Below are positions 1 through 13,520 of a DNA stretch of 64,000 nt, one piece after another (the first letter of the stretch is position 1; every line of letters begins with the position of its first letter). The notes under the pieces were generated by a model. It ran no database searches. It saw only the letters and a list, made by a program, of their open reading frames with translations, and was not told the DNA's origin. The position numbers were made by a program, and so were the translations under genes. The stretch is from Oryzias latipes (lineage: Eukaryota > Chordata > Actinopteri > Beloniformes > Adrianichthyidae), in NCBI RefSeq assembly GCF_002234675.1, contig NC_019866.2, positions 12,429,261-12,493,260 on the forward strand. Direction: 5' to 3'.

Positions 1-2295
1 TTCTCTTCCTTCTTCAACCCTTCCTTCCTTCTTTTTTCTTAAAAACTGTCTCCAATCTTTCTGATGGGAAAGGAAAATGGCTACAAGAGAGAAAGACAAG
101 GCTGTTGGGGTCTGAATGAAATCTACAGAGGGGGGGGTGGAAATTATGAGGGAGATGGAGGGTGAGGGGATGAAGAAGCAGTGGGGAAGAAGCGATAAGA
201 TAATAAGTTTGATGAGGAGGAGGATGGTTGGAAGGGGCTGCAGAGGACAGAGGAGGAGAGAAGATTTACTGAGTGGGCTTTACAACATGGCCTCATGGGA
301 AATAGGAGACGCCGCAAACACCACACGGGGGCCTTTGCATGCAAAACTGCAGATTCTGTTTAGGATTTCAAAGTGTTATAAACTGGAAGAGGGCTTCAGC
401 TCCACAGACAAACTGCTAGACAAGTGACTGATGAATGTATTCAGCCCTTGTGTTGTGCTGCACTCCTCTATACCCAGGATGTGCTCCCCATGCATGAAAA
501 TGTGTCTGCTTCTAAGAAAAGAAGGGAGAACAGAAGGGAAAGAGGGAGAGGAAAGGATAGAGGGGGAATCTGATTGTTCCGCTGGATGTTCATAGTGCAC
601 ACAGAGCTTCTCCCCCCATTTCATTCCTTTTTTATCCTCTCTTCCTCTCTTTCACCACATCATCCTCTGAGAAAGCTGGAGATTGGATTTATCTCCTTTC
701 TCAGCATACATGCATACGCGCACACCACAAAAAAGACAGAGAGACAGCTCCCTCGTTCTGTCAAACCCTGCCTCTGAATCACTTTTGCTTCAAAAGCTTT
801 TTTTCCCCCGTTTTTCTGCTCTCTGCCTGTCTTGACACCAATAAACACACACATGGAAACACACACACGCATAAATGGAGGTGCAGAGTGGAGGGATTGG
901 AGCGTCTCTGTACGTGTTTACCTCCCCAGCCGTCCTGGTTAATTATGCATGCGGAAGGCAGTTTGCTGGTGAGGTGGAGCGACCTGGGAGGAAACGCACT
1001 CGATCGCTCACACATCCCGTCACATAAAAAGTAACACCTCACCGCCACAGCCGGAATTGTTCCAACGCAAACTGGCGCAGTGCACGGCAAAGTTCAGCTC
1101 GCACGCTCCCTTGACACCCCCACCTAAATAAACCAAACACGTTGCCACCCCTGCTTCCTCTTTGGTTTGCGCTCTTATCTACCACATCTGGCTGTAATGC
1201 CCTGCTTAGCACAGCGTGCTCCAAAATAACACAGCAACCAGCCCCATCACTGCTCCCAATCAGTGCACTGAAGCCCCATTTCTAATTGCACAAACATTAC
1301 AATCTGGATTCATCTTTCCCTCTCTGCATCCTCCTTTTCCTGATAGGGTTGTTCCCTTTTTACCAAATGACCTGAGGACGAACACAGTGGATGAGCAGAC
1401 AGACAGACAGACAGACTGATGCAAAGACAAACACGCATCATCTGTGTGTCTCTCTGCAGTGTCTGACCAGACAGTGTGGGTGGCTTCCTACCCAGGAGGG
1501 AGGCTTAGGAGATTGAGGAAGCCAATATCTACTCAGACATTTGTCAGTGTCCCGTTGTCATGACACTCAGCTGGAGGTCACAGGGGGTCACTGGCAGCCA
1601 GTCACATAGATTATTGGAAGACACGTATAAGAGACCGAGATGTGCCACAGATACTGATAGACAGGCGACAGATGTAAGTTGACATGACCGTTCAGGTAGA
1701 AAATAAAATCTGTCAGATGGCAAAGTGGTAGAAATGTGTGCGTAAGGAAATATGATATTTATGATGAAAAACAAAAATAAAAGGAAACAGTGTATTACTT
1801 TGTAGGAAATAGAAAAATCTGTCTGTGCTTTTTGCAGTGCAAGACAAAGTAGTTCACTATACAACAATGTATAAAGCAGCAACAAACCCTGCATATGATC
1901 TAAACTATATATATCAAAACCATAAAAAAGAAAAAAGAGCAACAAGCAGAAAATGAGCCTTAATCATTTTGAGACTATTATGGTTCAGTTCACGCAAGGT
2001 CTGTGTTTGTGTATGATGTTGAGTCGTCCTGTCGTTGGGGTTTAGCGATGACTCATCAGAGTTTGCAGACATGGCTGGCTATTTCATCACAGATGAAGAT
2101 GACACTTTGGCCTCAAATTTCTGCTGGATGCACACATGCAAAAATACCACACACGCGGTTCATGCAGACACTTTTCACAGGCTGGTGGAAGAGCAGAGGA
2201 AACTCAGCTGCTGAGACAGACAAGATCCACTCAGATAAAAATAGTGTTTTGGGTGTTTGGGTGTTCTTGTAGCATATCTCTTATGATGGAGGACA
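1..2295. other. non-coding, no gene seen
   Basis: Purine-rich DNA (about 100-280) and C/T-rich patches (600-670). Short open frames lack protein character. A CAGA repeat (acagacagacagacag) sits near 1400. Confidence 0.6.
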
Positions 2296-2297
2296 TA

Positions 2298-2375
2298 CAG
2301 TACAGACCAAAAGTTTGGACACACCTTCCCATTCATTTGAATGAGAATGTGTGTCACAACTTTTGGTCTGTACTG
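2298..2375. mobile_element. 78-bp palindromic Tc1/mariner-type MITE
   Basis: This is a near-perfect inverted repeat. The left arm CAGTACAGACCAAAAGTTTG is mirrored at the right end, where the top strand reads ...CAACTTTTGGTCTGTACTG. TA flanks it on both sides (2296-2297 and 2376-2377). The CAGT start, TA target duplication and this arm sequence fit Tc1/mariner-type miniature elements common in fish. Almost no internal sequence remains. It abuts the end of a larger MITE copy. Confidence 0.75.
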
Positions 2376-2385
2376 TATATTAAGA

Positions 2386-2858
2386 AAATGCAACTTAAAA
2401 TTTCCTTTCTCAGTATTTCTTTATTTAAATCGTGGGAATTCTGACATACAAAATACACTGGGCAGGCAACAAGATCTGTGCTTCAATTTGATGCATCCAC
2501 TTGTAAACAAACAGATCCATTAGTGTCTTCGTTTTCCCCGGCCAAGCTGGCATCTGTCTCAAAATTGTATGGCTGGATATCTCCATTATTGCTCACCATT
2601 TTTGTTGCACCAGTAATGTTAGGTTGGCGTTGTGAGGGGCTCTCAGCAATGGGAAGGGAAAGTTGGGGAGGGGTGTCTCTGTGCCTCACAACTGTGAGGC
2701 GAATTTCTAATGAACTACTGCCTGTCCGCAGAAACTATGTCCTTAAAAATGCATTTTCTTTAAATAAAACAAATTTACACTTGCAATCTGGATGCAAAAT
2801 TATAAGTAATCTGTTGCAGTAAAACATCAATTTCTCTGCTGATTTTGAATGGGGCTTT
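2386..2858 (-). mobile_element. MITE family M1, copy A
   Basis: This copy is on the minus strand. It shares with the other M1 copies the block 'tttctgcagagcggcagtagttcattagaaattcgcctc' (seen here in reverse as ctgcctgtccgcagaaac and neighbours), the '..taacattac..gcaacaaaaatggt' block and a degenerate terminal repeat near 2858. On the minus strand it keeps an open frame (2689-2483) with GATKMVSNNGDIQPYNFE, matching the decaying frame in copies B and E. Confidence 0.7.
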
Positions 2859-4473
2859 TCTTTGGCTAATGAAAATTTGTTTTCCAGTGATCAGTCCGTG
2901 AAACTTTTCAGTGTCATCCTGCTAGGAAACGTGCAAGGGATCTCTAGACTGCAGAGCAGAAAGTCAGCTAAAAAGGAATTGCCTAGGTTTTTTTTAGGTC
3001 CCTATATCTTTCAGGCAAACGTTTTTCAGATCAAACTTGTGGTAAAACCCAATCAAATTAAAATTTAGAGTCAGATTGTGTTAAGCGGATTCATGTTATA
3101 TGAAGGAAAACCTCTTAGATTTCTTGATTGAACAAAAACGAGGTGATTAAACTTTTTTTTTTCTTGCAATGTTCTGCATTCAGAGCAAGCCTCTTCTGGG
3201 CATGCTCACCCCAAAGTCCAGACTTGTCTGGACTCAGCGCTCCTGACATTTCCAAGATTTCCTCCCAGCATCCATTAAATATCAATTTCTTTACTGTTTT
3301 TCTTCATATTTAATAGCATGTCAACCTATTCTTTTAAAGCCCCCCCTCAAACACACAAAAAATAACCTGTAAATGGAGATTCATGTAAATGGGTTTTCTA
3401 ATTACATCCTGAAGGAGAGATTGCTCTCTAAGAGGAAACCACCAATTATATTGACAAGTTCTGCATAGAATGACTTTTCCCTAAATGCTTTTAGAGTAAT
3501 TACAAACGAATTTTTGAAAAAATAAAAAGGAGGTGTTCAGTTTTGCATAATGTTGACTGAAATCACTACCATGGCTTCACACTTCCTTCCCACAAACATC
3601 CTTTCACTATTATAGATTACTTACATGGTGGCTACAAGATGAGCGTTCGGACTGTGATAGGGCAAATCTGGAACACCTATAGCTTTGTGTTTTCTCCTCT
3701 TTTTTTTTTTTTTTTTTTTACTCTTAGCTTTGACCTGAAACCATTCAACCCTCTCTTGTTCTGCTCCCCTACACAACTGTCATTTATCTTTTTTCAATCT
3801 ATCGTTCCCTTTTTGTTTGTCCCTCCGTCTTTGAGCGCAGTCACCTCCAGCCGGAAGCTGCCGAGCGCTGCCCTTTGAAGGGCTAAACCTGGCTTTGTTG
3901 ACATGGTAACAGAGTGATGAGACGGGTGGGGATGCAGGAGAGGTGAGGGATGAGCGAGAGAGGATGATAGACGCACACACGCAATCAAGCGCATACACAT
4001 CCCGTTAGGAGGTTGTGCCTTTTTTTTCTTTCTTTTTTTCACGCAAAGGTTGTCTTGGATACTTGGACATGTGACAGGAATCAAAAGAAAGGCAACCGGT
4101 TGCTCATTCCCTGTTGTGTGTCCTTGTGTTGGCAGAACCACAGAGTGTGAAGGCAGTCAACAGAAAACATGAATCAGTTTCAGCTTGGGAAGGCAATCTC
4201 CAACATGTGTTACAAACATTTAGCATGAACGCGTTTGTGGGTTTGGGCTTGATGAGAGCTCTAATGATCGGGCCTGACTGGCTGCAACACCCCTGCAGTG
4301 TGTTTGTGTGTTTTATGTGTGTGAGGGCACTGTTGGACTCTGGGTAACCTCCTTCAGAGCAAACCTGGTGAGACATGCCGCCGCAAAAGACAGAGACATG
4401 AAGAGAAAGAGCTGGATTGATGCTTGTAAAGTCAAGATAGCCTCACCCACACGCTTGCTGGTTCTATTTATTG

Positions 4474-4507
<34 letters not shown>

Positions 4508-4716
4508 TACACAGGGGAGTTTAGGTCTTGTAAAGTGGGCCACAGAGCTTCTTGGAATTCCATCAGAATCTTTTAGTGAAGGAGATTGGAGAGGAGAGGA
4601 AAGAAACAATGCAGGGGGATGATTGGATGAGAAGAAGACAAAAGTGAAGCCATCAGAGATAAAAGTGTCTAGAAACTTCTCATCAACAAGAGCTGGAATT
4701 AACTTTCCTAAAACCT
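2859..4716. other. non-coding, no gene seen
   Basis: Mixed A/T-rich DNA with a poly-T run (3701-3719) and the CA microsatellite at 4476. No coding or RNA gene recognised. Confidence 0.6.
4476..4505. repeat. (CA)n microsatellite
   Basis: Uninterrupted CA dinucleotides, about 15 units. Confidence 0.95.
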
Positions 4717-5275
4717 AAAGTCCCACTCTGATCATCTTTAGATCTATTAGAAAAGCGTTTCCAGTGGTTTTTGAATTATGATTTTGTGTGATTCTGTGTG
4801 ATTTTTGAGGACATAGTTTCTGCAGAGTTTCTGGTCAGGACTGTTGGTATGGTGTAAGCACACCCCCCTTTCCCTTCATGTTGCTGAGAGCACTCAATTT
4901 ACACTCTCTCCCATTAGCTTACAGCCCTTTATACCCCCATCCTGCTGTTTCAACAAAAATGGTGAGCAATTTTGGATTTATCCAGCCGTACAGTTTTGAG
5001 CCAAATGTCGAAGAAAATAGGTTGTCTGCAAGTGGATGCATCACAATGGAGCAGAGCAGGGAGCTTGTGATCTGCCCAGTGAATCTCTACATCACAAATA
5101 CAATCTTTTTCAAACTGCATTTTTTTACGTCTGCTCCTGATTCACAATGATTTGAATAAAGAAATAATCAGAAATGCAATTTTAAGCCAAATTTATTTAC
5201 ACTTTTCCTCCATCATGAAAAAATGACACAAGAAAATGTTAAAAAACCAAAAAAAAAAGGTTTTCATCATTTAAA
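4717..5275 (+). mobile_element. MITE family M1, copy B
   Basis: It starts with the family terminus AAAGTCCCACTCTGATCATC and runs through the conserved 'agtttctgcagag' and 'tacagcccttta' blocks. Within it, 4878-5150 is open and encodes LPLAYSPLYPHP and TKMVSNFGFIQPYSFEP. The right terminus is eroded: only the A/T-rich 'aaaatgacacaagaaaatgtt' block is clear, with no intact right inverted repeat. Confidence 0.75.
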
Positions 5276-6439
5276 TCAAAAGCTGAAGCTAGAGGGCACC
5301 ATGTCTGATTTGTTTTTTTCTGGATTTCAAAAACGTCTTTGAAAAAAATCTGCCTTCTTTTGGGTGAAAGTACTAAATATTACTAAGTTGCGTTGCTGGG
5401 AATCTGGTGTGAGGTTAGAACCCTGGTTTATGTGAGTTCTCTCTCACATTTGTGCAAATTTTGACTGATGCACGTGTGCACACAGACACAAAAATGCTGA
5501 TTTGCACCTGCGCCTCCTTATCCCACTTCAGTTCATCTGATTGATGATGCCATGTCATGCCTGCTAACTCTCTATCACACTCACGCAGACATGAAAACAC
5601 ACATCCTGGCACTTCATCTCTACTCTCCCACTCTCCTCTTCTTCCAAGTTGTAGCCTCAGTCCTCACGACTTTCATGTCCTTCCGCTGCCCTGCAGCCAC
5701 CTTGCAGCTGCTGGCCATGTGCGTTTCTCTGTGCATCTTTGTGTGTGAGGGAGTGTGTAGGTGTGACCTTGGGTAAGAAAAGGGCAGGCTGCTCTTTGCT
5801 TTGGCATGCTGAGCTGATGCTAGTGGTGGCGAGTGACCTCAAATGTCACTGCAGCTTTTCTGTCTTTAGGATTGCAGTTGCCTTAGGTTTAGGCAAAGTT
5901 AGGAGCAAGAGTCAACTTCAACCCGGAGCTGATGTGGTACTCTGACCTTTGGTCATGCTTGAAATGCATTTTTTTAAGTATTTTTTTCCAGAAGTCAGTG
6001 TGTAATGTTTTCCAATATTAGCAATGCATCCTCAATTAAATTGCACCGAAATCTTTCCTTGTGCCAACATCCAGATTCCAACATTTGGGGAATCAACTGT
6101 CAAACGCTGATTAAAAAGCCTAAAAGTGCCATCTTTTTCAGACTGCAAGGCACACTAAAAAGTATTTAATTTCTTTAAAAAATTAAAATTGCGCCCTATG
6201 AATTCTGGTTATGTTTACTGAGAGTTAATGATTGCTGATAGATAGATAACCTGTAGAATCATGCAAACAAAGACTGGTCAAACTGGGAGTTCTGGAGGAA
6301 GACCAAAGAATAAAACTTGCCTCCTTAACTCCTCCTCTTTCCTCTGAAGATCCCCCTTCAGTGACCTGACAGAAAGATGCTTTATCCTACTGTCACACTG
6401 TCACTAAACTAGACAAGCCAAAGCTACAACAATCTTGGA

Positions 6440-6990
6440 GAAGCAGGAATGATGGAAAGTGCGTAACATGAAGCAGGCCTCTAAAAAAAGTGGAAGACAG
6501 CGTGAGAGAGATAAAAGAGGCATTTGAGGGAAACGGTAAAGGGGAGGAAAGAAGCAAATGAAGGGAAATTGGGAGGAGATGGAGGACCAGCTGGGAATAG
6601 GTGAGAACCAGCACGGTGACGGGAAAGAGGGGAAATATGATATGAGAGAAGGCGAGGGCGAAGAAAAGAGCCAGAGAAAGCGACGTGAGATAAGTGGTGA
6701 GATGTGAAGCAGGGTGCAGTGGAAGAGAAGCAACGAAGGGCAAACGTGTTGGAGGGATGCTGTGCGATCAAGAGCGGTGGGAGCGTGAAAGATGCAGAAG
6801 AAGGGGAAGAGGAGGGGGAAAGAGGATGTGAGATTGAGGGCACAAAGATGGGGGAGAGGGTTCCGGGGGAGGGGGGGGGTAGATTGAACCTGCAAGATCA
6901 AGGCAGATGTGGGGGTGGACACCAGGGAGCGAGGCAAGTGGGAGGAGGCGAATGGAGAGATGCAGGGAGGAGAAGGAGGAATGGAGATCG
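6440..6990. repeat. polypurine tract (top strand A/G-rich)
   Basis: For about 550 bp the top strand is overwhelmingly A and G. The long minus-strand open frames here (up to 231 codons) are Ser/Pro/Leu/Phe-rich by-products of this bias and are not called as genes. Confidence 0.8.
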
Positions 6991-7651
6991 TTATCGTTGG
7001 GCCGTGCGGCCTATTGATTTGCGTCAGCGTCTCGCGTCGGTGAAATAACAGAGGCGCTGGGATGCAGACCCCCTTGTCATTAGCAAAGCCAGCTCTCAAG
7101 ACGGCCGAGTGTGCAGCGAGCGCTCACATCCATGTTAGTGTGTGACCGCGTGGCAGGTTTGATGTCCCCATGAAAGAAACCCAGGCAGATGAGAAAGTTT
7201 GAGCTCAAGAAAAGCAGACTGTGGCAGAATGACTGATGGACAGAAGATGAATCAAATAAAGTGGTCAGGGTTTGTGTTACAGGTAATTCAACACATCTTA
7301 CAGGTGACAGATCGGCCATATCGATGCAGAAAGACAAAGCTGCCTGCTTGTTTTCGTCTCCCTTTCCTCTTCTGCATGTGGCGCAGTGTGATGGTGGCAG
7401 CAAGGGTGATATGTGTGTCTGTGTGTGGAAGTGGGTGTCTCCTCAGGGACAGAGGAAGTGTGAATATGACTCTGGAACTCTGCCAACTGAGCTCAGGAGT
7501 GAGAGGTGGAGCGTGTGTGTGTGAAGGAAGAGATGAAGAAGATGAAGGAAAGGGTGGATGCTTTGTTTCTTCCCTGCTAAAGGAGGATCTGTGACTCCCC
7601 ACTTTCACTTTCCAGATGAACCTTGGTGTGTTTTGGTGCGCACGGGGTGTG

Positions 7652-7677
7652 CACACACACACACACACACACACACA
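7652..7677. repeat. (CA)n microsatellite
   Basis: Uninterrupted CA run of about 13 units, next to a TG-rich stretch. Confidence 0.95.
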
Positions 7678-8015
7678 GCTTCTGTATTCCACTCAACTAA
7701 GACCCAAATGACTCCCCGCTCACTAATTAAACTTTAATCTCCAATAGCGCACAAATTACCTGCCGCGAAACCAAGCGCTGAATTACAGGGATACTTGGAG
7801 GGGAAGGGATGGACAGATGAGGTGGAGTGAAGGTCACAAACCCCGTAGGTGAAAATCCACCCTCCTCTTTTCTTCTTTCGTGTCTGTCAGTCTGTTTTCA
7901 TTCAGGTGCATGCATGTTTGCGTACATCAGCGCGCATTCACTTTCTAGGGTTGTGCAGCTGTAAATAGAGCAGGTGGTCTGCGTCTCTGAGTCAACGCTC
8001 ACACCTCGGTGTCAT

Positions 8016-8038
8016 CACACACACACACACACACACAC
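8016..8038. repeat. (CA)n microsatellite
   Basis: CA run of about 11 units. A TG run follows about 170 bp later (8208-8223). Confidence 0.95.
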
Positions 8039-8489
8039 CCACCCTCGCTCACAAAGTTGTTGTGGGCCAAGTCCTCACATCCTCCTCTGCCTGGCCTCGT
8101 TCCCACCTCCTCCTTACAGGCTCAGCGTCTGCTAGGGCACACAAGCCGCCATTTTGTGCCACGCGGTGGAGGGCAGTGCTGCAGTGTGTGTTTCTGTGTA
8201 TGAAGATGTGTGTGTGTGTGTGTATGTCACTTGGTTAATCACAAAGAACTAATGATAATTACAACCATTATCCTGACTGTCGCTTTTTTCGCCTGCATGT
8301 CTGAAGGTCTGGTATGTGGCAGGAAGTAGTAAACAAAGTTACGGATACACAACTTGTCCTACATGCAACATTAGCATCTATGCTGCGCATTTTGTCCTTT
8401 CAAAAGCAGAGCCAAGAGGTGCCTGGACAAACTTGAACACTGAGGATAAAAATTGCCTTACTGACCAAAAATCTCATATATTTGGTAAA

Positions 8490-8700
8490 ATTGTTACCAT
8501 ACTTATTTAGCGTTTTGCTACCTTCTTAGAAGGCCCAAAGCGCTTTCCAGTCACATTCCCATTAACACATACACGCACACTCACACACTATCGGCGGCTC
8601 CTCTGCCAAAAACTGGCACCAACCTGTAACCACCAGGAGCAATGTAGGGTTCAGTGTCTTGCTCAAGGACACTTTGACACTTGGGTGGGCAAGGCCAAAA
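8490..8700. repeat. teleost interspersed repeat (LINE/SINE-tail type)
   Basis: The phrase 'aaagcgctttccagtcacattcccatt...' followed by 'accaggagcaatgtagggttcagtgtcttgctcaaggaca' belongs to a repeat I recall from many fish genomes. It is non-coding here and its exact ends are unclear. Family assignment is from memory only. Confidence 0.5.
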
Positions 8701-11700
8701 CTGAATCTTCTTTTTGGAAACATGAAAAGTTTAACAAGTATGTACAGTACGTATGATACAAGAAAAACACTTTGAAACATATTTGAACTGATATAAATAT
8801 AATTACAATATATGATATTTATAAAAATGTAAAAGTTGGGTTATTTACAACCCTGGTTATTTTTGTTGACAAGGACATTTGGACATTTTTGTTGTATACA
8901 CCAGTCACGTGTGTGCATTCCTTCACTATTCACTAGTGCACTATATAGGGTGTTCTTCGTTTTGTAGAGCTGTCCTATCTACAATTCTAAAATGGATTGC
9001 TCTAGATCTTTCCGTTTCTGTGAAAAACATGTGAGCTTCCATGCTTACTGGACCACAATGCATTAGGTTTTTATGTGAAAAAATGTATCTTAATTTTTTC
9101 TTTCATTAACCCTCGAAATTTTTATCATCAGGACTCATAAATAGTGTTTATATTTATTAGGTTTTTACTTCAGAAAATCTGTGATGTCTTATTTGCCATT
9201 TAAAAAAATACCCAAATAGTTTTGAGCATGGTGTCTGAACTGCTTTTAATATCATGGGGACTAGATAGTCCTGCAATAAAAACTGTTTTACTTTTGCATC
9301 GGTAGCTCTGTTTTCATAACCTTGAGGAGACTCAGATAGCCTCACGCCAAATTGTTTTTTATTGACGTATGCTACAAAATTAAAACATGTTTCCATTTTT
9401 ATTTTACAGTTTTCTAAAAGTGGCATGTATTTGATTGGGGGAAGTCTCTGTTTAATACATAGCAGCTCCATCACCTCTCATCATCAAATTACTAAATAAA
9501 TGTTGCAGAACTATAGTCAGAAAACCCCCTAAATAGTACGTAAGACCAATAGATGCTTTTGGTTTCTGTCTGGTCGGTGCTGAATTAAGACCCCAAACTC
9601 TGATACCACAGATTACATCTGTGCAGTTGAAAGGCCAGAACAAAAGACCAAGTCACTTCAATGTATAAACTGTCTCCTCCATCTATCACCTGCAGTTGGT
9701 ATAGTCAGGTTGGAGATGGGGACAATCAAGGGTATGCCCGTCATGCAAGGGTGGCAGTGTGTGCTTTAGTGCACTCCTAGGTGCGTCAATCCTGTCTCCT
9801 GGCGTGTGTGTGTGTGTGCCCTGCCCGGCATGCGTGACTGGACAAAGTCAGGTGTTCTGAGTGGGGCGTTGGCACAGCGGTGCTCGGATATGCTTGTGGC
9901 TGAGTGGCAGGCACTGGGAGGGCGAAGCGATAGCTGCAACCACACCTGCAGAGCATGACTTCATCCCTCCTGCAGGCAGTAAGGGCACTGGGACTAAGTG
10001 AAACTGACTGAATTAGAGGGTGTGAAAGGATGCTGCTGTAAGGAAAAGAGGAAGGCAGGGCAAAAAAGGATAAAAAGATGAACAAAAATGACAAAAAAAC
10101 TAGACCATCTGGGTGATTTTATATGTGATGATCGCTTTTATGTTTTTTTGATTGAGTACATCAACGTTCTGGGAATCAGTGTGTAATTCTGTTGGCCTGT
10201 GGTTTTCCACGCAGTTAATATGTCCTAAAATTGGTACTCATCACTTTTAAATGAAGCTGAAATACATTACACACAAGCCATGTGGGCTAACTTTACGTCT
10301 GCCCATCATTTAAGTCATCCGCTTCGTCCCGCGCCTACCAACCAATTAGTTCCAGGCCCATCACGTATCCTTGGTAACACCAGTTTTTCTAATGTATATC
10401 TGCAAAGGCACCAACAGTGCTTCTGCACTCTGGTAGCAGTCTGCTTGACATGAAAGCACTCACAAAAAATAAGTGATAATTTGGGGACATTAGCGAGCTG
10501 ATCATAAACAAGCTGCTGGGAAATATTGGCTGCAGTTTCCAAAGTGTTCAACAGGGTTAGATTTCACAGAAACGCCGTTCGTCTTCCAGGGAAAAGTGTA
10601 GCCGGAGCGTGCAGTTTCTCGCAACAGCAGATGGAGGAAAAAAAAGCAAGACAGAGGGAGAAAAAAAGCCTTTCCAAGATGTTTGTGCTTTTCAGGGAAA
10701 TGAAAGAGAAAACATGCATATGGAGGGAGGAGGATAAGCAGCCTGTGGATTTTGAAAGGGCTTTATTTTTAAAAACAGCTCACTTAATATGAAATTCAGA
10801 TTGTTTGCATTCATAGTTAAATGACTTTCTTATATTTACAACTTTTAATGCTCATTCTTGTTGAGGGATTACAGTTTTGCAGCTGCAAACTTGAAGAATG
10901 TGGAAAAACCACAGACATGATTTACTAAAGTGAACCGATCACTGATTTATTTGCTCCAGATGTACCTTACGCCAGGATCATAAACTTAATCTCAGATTAA
11001 GATTTAGGAGTTGTTTGATAAATGGACGCTGGGAATCCCAACTGACTTCCTTGAACACGGAAGAGCCAATCACTTCCTCTTCCACCTCCGCTCCACATGT
11101 TTTCTCTCTCTCTCTCTCTTTGCTGCCTGTCCCTACCTGTCTCATTTATAAGGGATGCCTCATTTGCATATATATGAGCTAAAGAGAAAGAGGATTTGTG
11201 TGCTAGAAGGAAAAAACAAGGCGGTTGGGGGGCAAGGAGATGTTCGAGGCAAGCGGATGCTGATGAAAAACGGAGAGGGGGGGTTGGCTTTCGGGAGGAA
11301 ACGGCATTAGCAACCTCCTCAGCACCCCTCCTCCCCGCGTTCACCCTTTCTCTTTCAATTCTGTTCTCGCCCTTTAGGTCGCACCTCAGAGAGCGCCTGC
11401 AAAGGCCCCATTACCAGGAAATATCAGGCTGAGGGATAGACGGAGTCAAGACAGAACACGGGAGCAAACTCCTGGCGAGATGGCAAAACCGAGACGAGTC
11501 GGGTAGGAAGAAAAAAAGGAAAAACACGAGACTCCTGACAGATAAATACCACTTTTAGAGTCTGTATGTGTTGCTGCTCCACGCCGAGGCCTGGCTGCTG
11601 TTGTGGTAAAGCTGGTTGCCTCAGCCGAGCGGCATTGATTGGCTGTGACTTAAAAACCCACCCTTTTTACGCCCCGCAGGGCTGGATCTCTTCTTTCAGG

Positions 11701-12754
11701 AAGGATGGAACATGACAGAATCCTCCCATTCGTTCATGCATGAGCGCACACGTTAAGTATGCACACTTTTACAAGAAAAAAAACCCTCATTCATTCATCT
11801 GTTCAGAGGAATTCTTGCAAAACTGACAAGTGAAAAGTCAAGATTTTTCTAAAAAAAAGTCTGGATATAGTTCACAAATGAACCCCAATGACTGTGTAAA
11901 TATGTGGTGGGTCTCTGTCACATCATTGTCCAACACCACAACCTCACACACAAGCAATCACATTCATCCAGCTTAGCTGCACACAGCTAATAACCTGGTC
12001 CAGATAGAAAACAGAGCAGCTCTTTTGTTTCCCAGTGGACGAAGTCCAGACGGATGTGAGGCGGCGCAGAAACCAAAGATATGAAGCGACATCTGGGGAT
12101 AGCAGGAGGTCATGCACATGAGTGTGTGTGTGTGTGTCTGCATGTGCGCATGTTTGTCTGCTGTTCTTTTGTTTGATCTTTCCACCCAGGCCTGGAATGG
12201 TGCAGCCCACCTGGAACAATACCCTCCCATGTTTGTGTACACGGAGTCACACACTTTCCCCCTACACATCCTCGTCCTGCTGTGATGTTTGTGAACATAC
12301 AGCTCATGCATAAGCCGCCATTAGAAAAAAAAAAAAGAAAGAAGAAGAAGCGCTAAAAGGTGGTTGGAGACGGAAGCGGAGGGGGGTAAAAGGGCATGGA
12401 TTTGAGACTGAAAAGGGGGGGGGGAGAAGGGAAGGAGGGAGAAGATGTGTCCCAACTGGGATGACGAGAGGAGGGAAGGACAGATGTGCTGACTGCTGAT
12501 TGGACGGAGAACAAGTGGGAAACAAGAGGAAGAGGGGAGAGAAAGAAAGAGCCTGTCACCTCTAGTCAGCGGCTATTAGCGGCAGCAGCAGCTCTGAGAC
12601 TCCATCCCTCATTCTGCTCTGCCAGCGCTGGCACAATTAGACATACATGCACCCCTATGCGCACGCTTATACATCCATCTTTTCCTCATGCCTGTGTGTG
12701 TGCGGCTGAAGCTAATTGAGTGTGTGTCTGAGCTCAGTGTTTCTGCATCTCTGT

Positions 12755-12775
12755 ATGTGTGTGTGTGTGTGTGTG
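12755..12775. repeat. (TG)n microsatellite
   Basis: TG run of about 10 units in a TG-rich neighbourhood (12122-12840). Confidence 0.9.
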
Positions 12776-12959
12776 ATGAGGAGGGAAAGAGCGAATGTCC
12801 TTGTGTTTGATCTGCGTGTGCCCATGCGCCTGTGTGTGTGCCGGTGCCACTGAAGGCCCCGTGCCCAGGCCTGACAGTGAGTGATAGAGTCCATGCCAAC
12901 ATGAGCCGCATGCTACAGTCTCCTCCCCTGCACCCTTGTCCTGGCACTACCAGCGCCTT

Positions 12960-13520
12960 CGTCTCTGTATCAGTCTGCTGCCCCCCTCCACTTTCTCCCT
13001 GTACTAGTCTCTCATCTCTTTTCAGTTTTTATCTCTTTCTTCTCATTTCCAGCATTTTTTAACCCTTTTCTGGCTAAGCCTTTCGCACTCTCTCCCCCCC
13101 ATCTCTTTTCTTGTTCCCGCTCATCTAACGACTATGACCACCTCTGTTGTTAAACCTTAGATCTCCTCAGTGGTTGAAGCTCCATCGGTCCTCCTCCTTT
13201 AATTTCTCAACTTTGTCTTTTTTTATTTTCCTTCCCCTTTTTTGCCTAAAATAAAACCCCTTCTTAGGTCCTCTTCTTTTATACCACCTTCCTTTCATCT
13301 CTCCTCTTTTCATTTTTTCCACATCAATTATTCATTTCCCACACACCGCCACTAGTGGCAGCTGTTTCCTATATTCAAGTCCATTCATAACCCCTCTCCT
13401 CACTTTGCCCTTCTAGCTTTCACTTCTCCTCATCAGCTCTATTGAGGGCTCCTATTTTCTATCACCAGGGTCCTCATTATCCAACCTTACTTATTTCTTC
13501 CTTTACTATGCCGTCCCTCG
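12960..13520. repeat. polypyrimidine tract (top strand C/T-rich)
   Basis: The top strand is dominated by C and T with few interruptions. It creates many chance splice-acceptor-like sites. No gene seen. Confidence 0.75.

Larger units (their letters stand above)
5276..8489. other. non-coding, no gene seen
   Basis: Contains the 6440-6990 polypurine tract and two CA microsatellites. The blocks at about 7000-7050 and 7700-7790 (ctaattaaactttaatctcc...gcgctgaattacagg) look like conserved non-coding sequence, but this cannot be tested here. Confidence 0.5.

Noticed and set aside
2136..2444. Complementary open frames on both strands with the shared phrase YRPKVxTH
   Set aside because: The symmetry is explained by the palindromic Tc1-type element at 2298-2375.
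6404..7099. 231-codon minus-strand open frame
   Set aside because: It lies on a polypurine tract. The product is Ser/Pro/Leu/Phe low-complexity sequence, and the other minus-strand frames over the tract are also open, as expected from base bias.
9157..9643. Two overlapping minus-strand frames resembling a degenerate retroelement protein
   Set aside because: No catalytic motif or family signature could be seen, and the neighbouring DNA lacks element ends.
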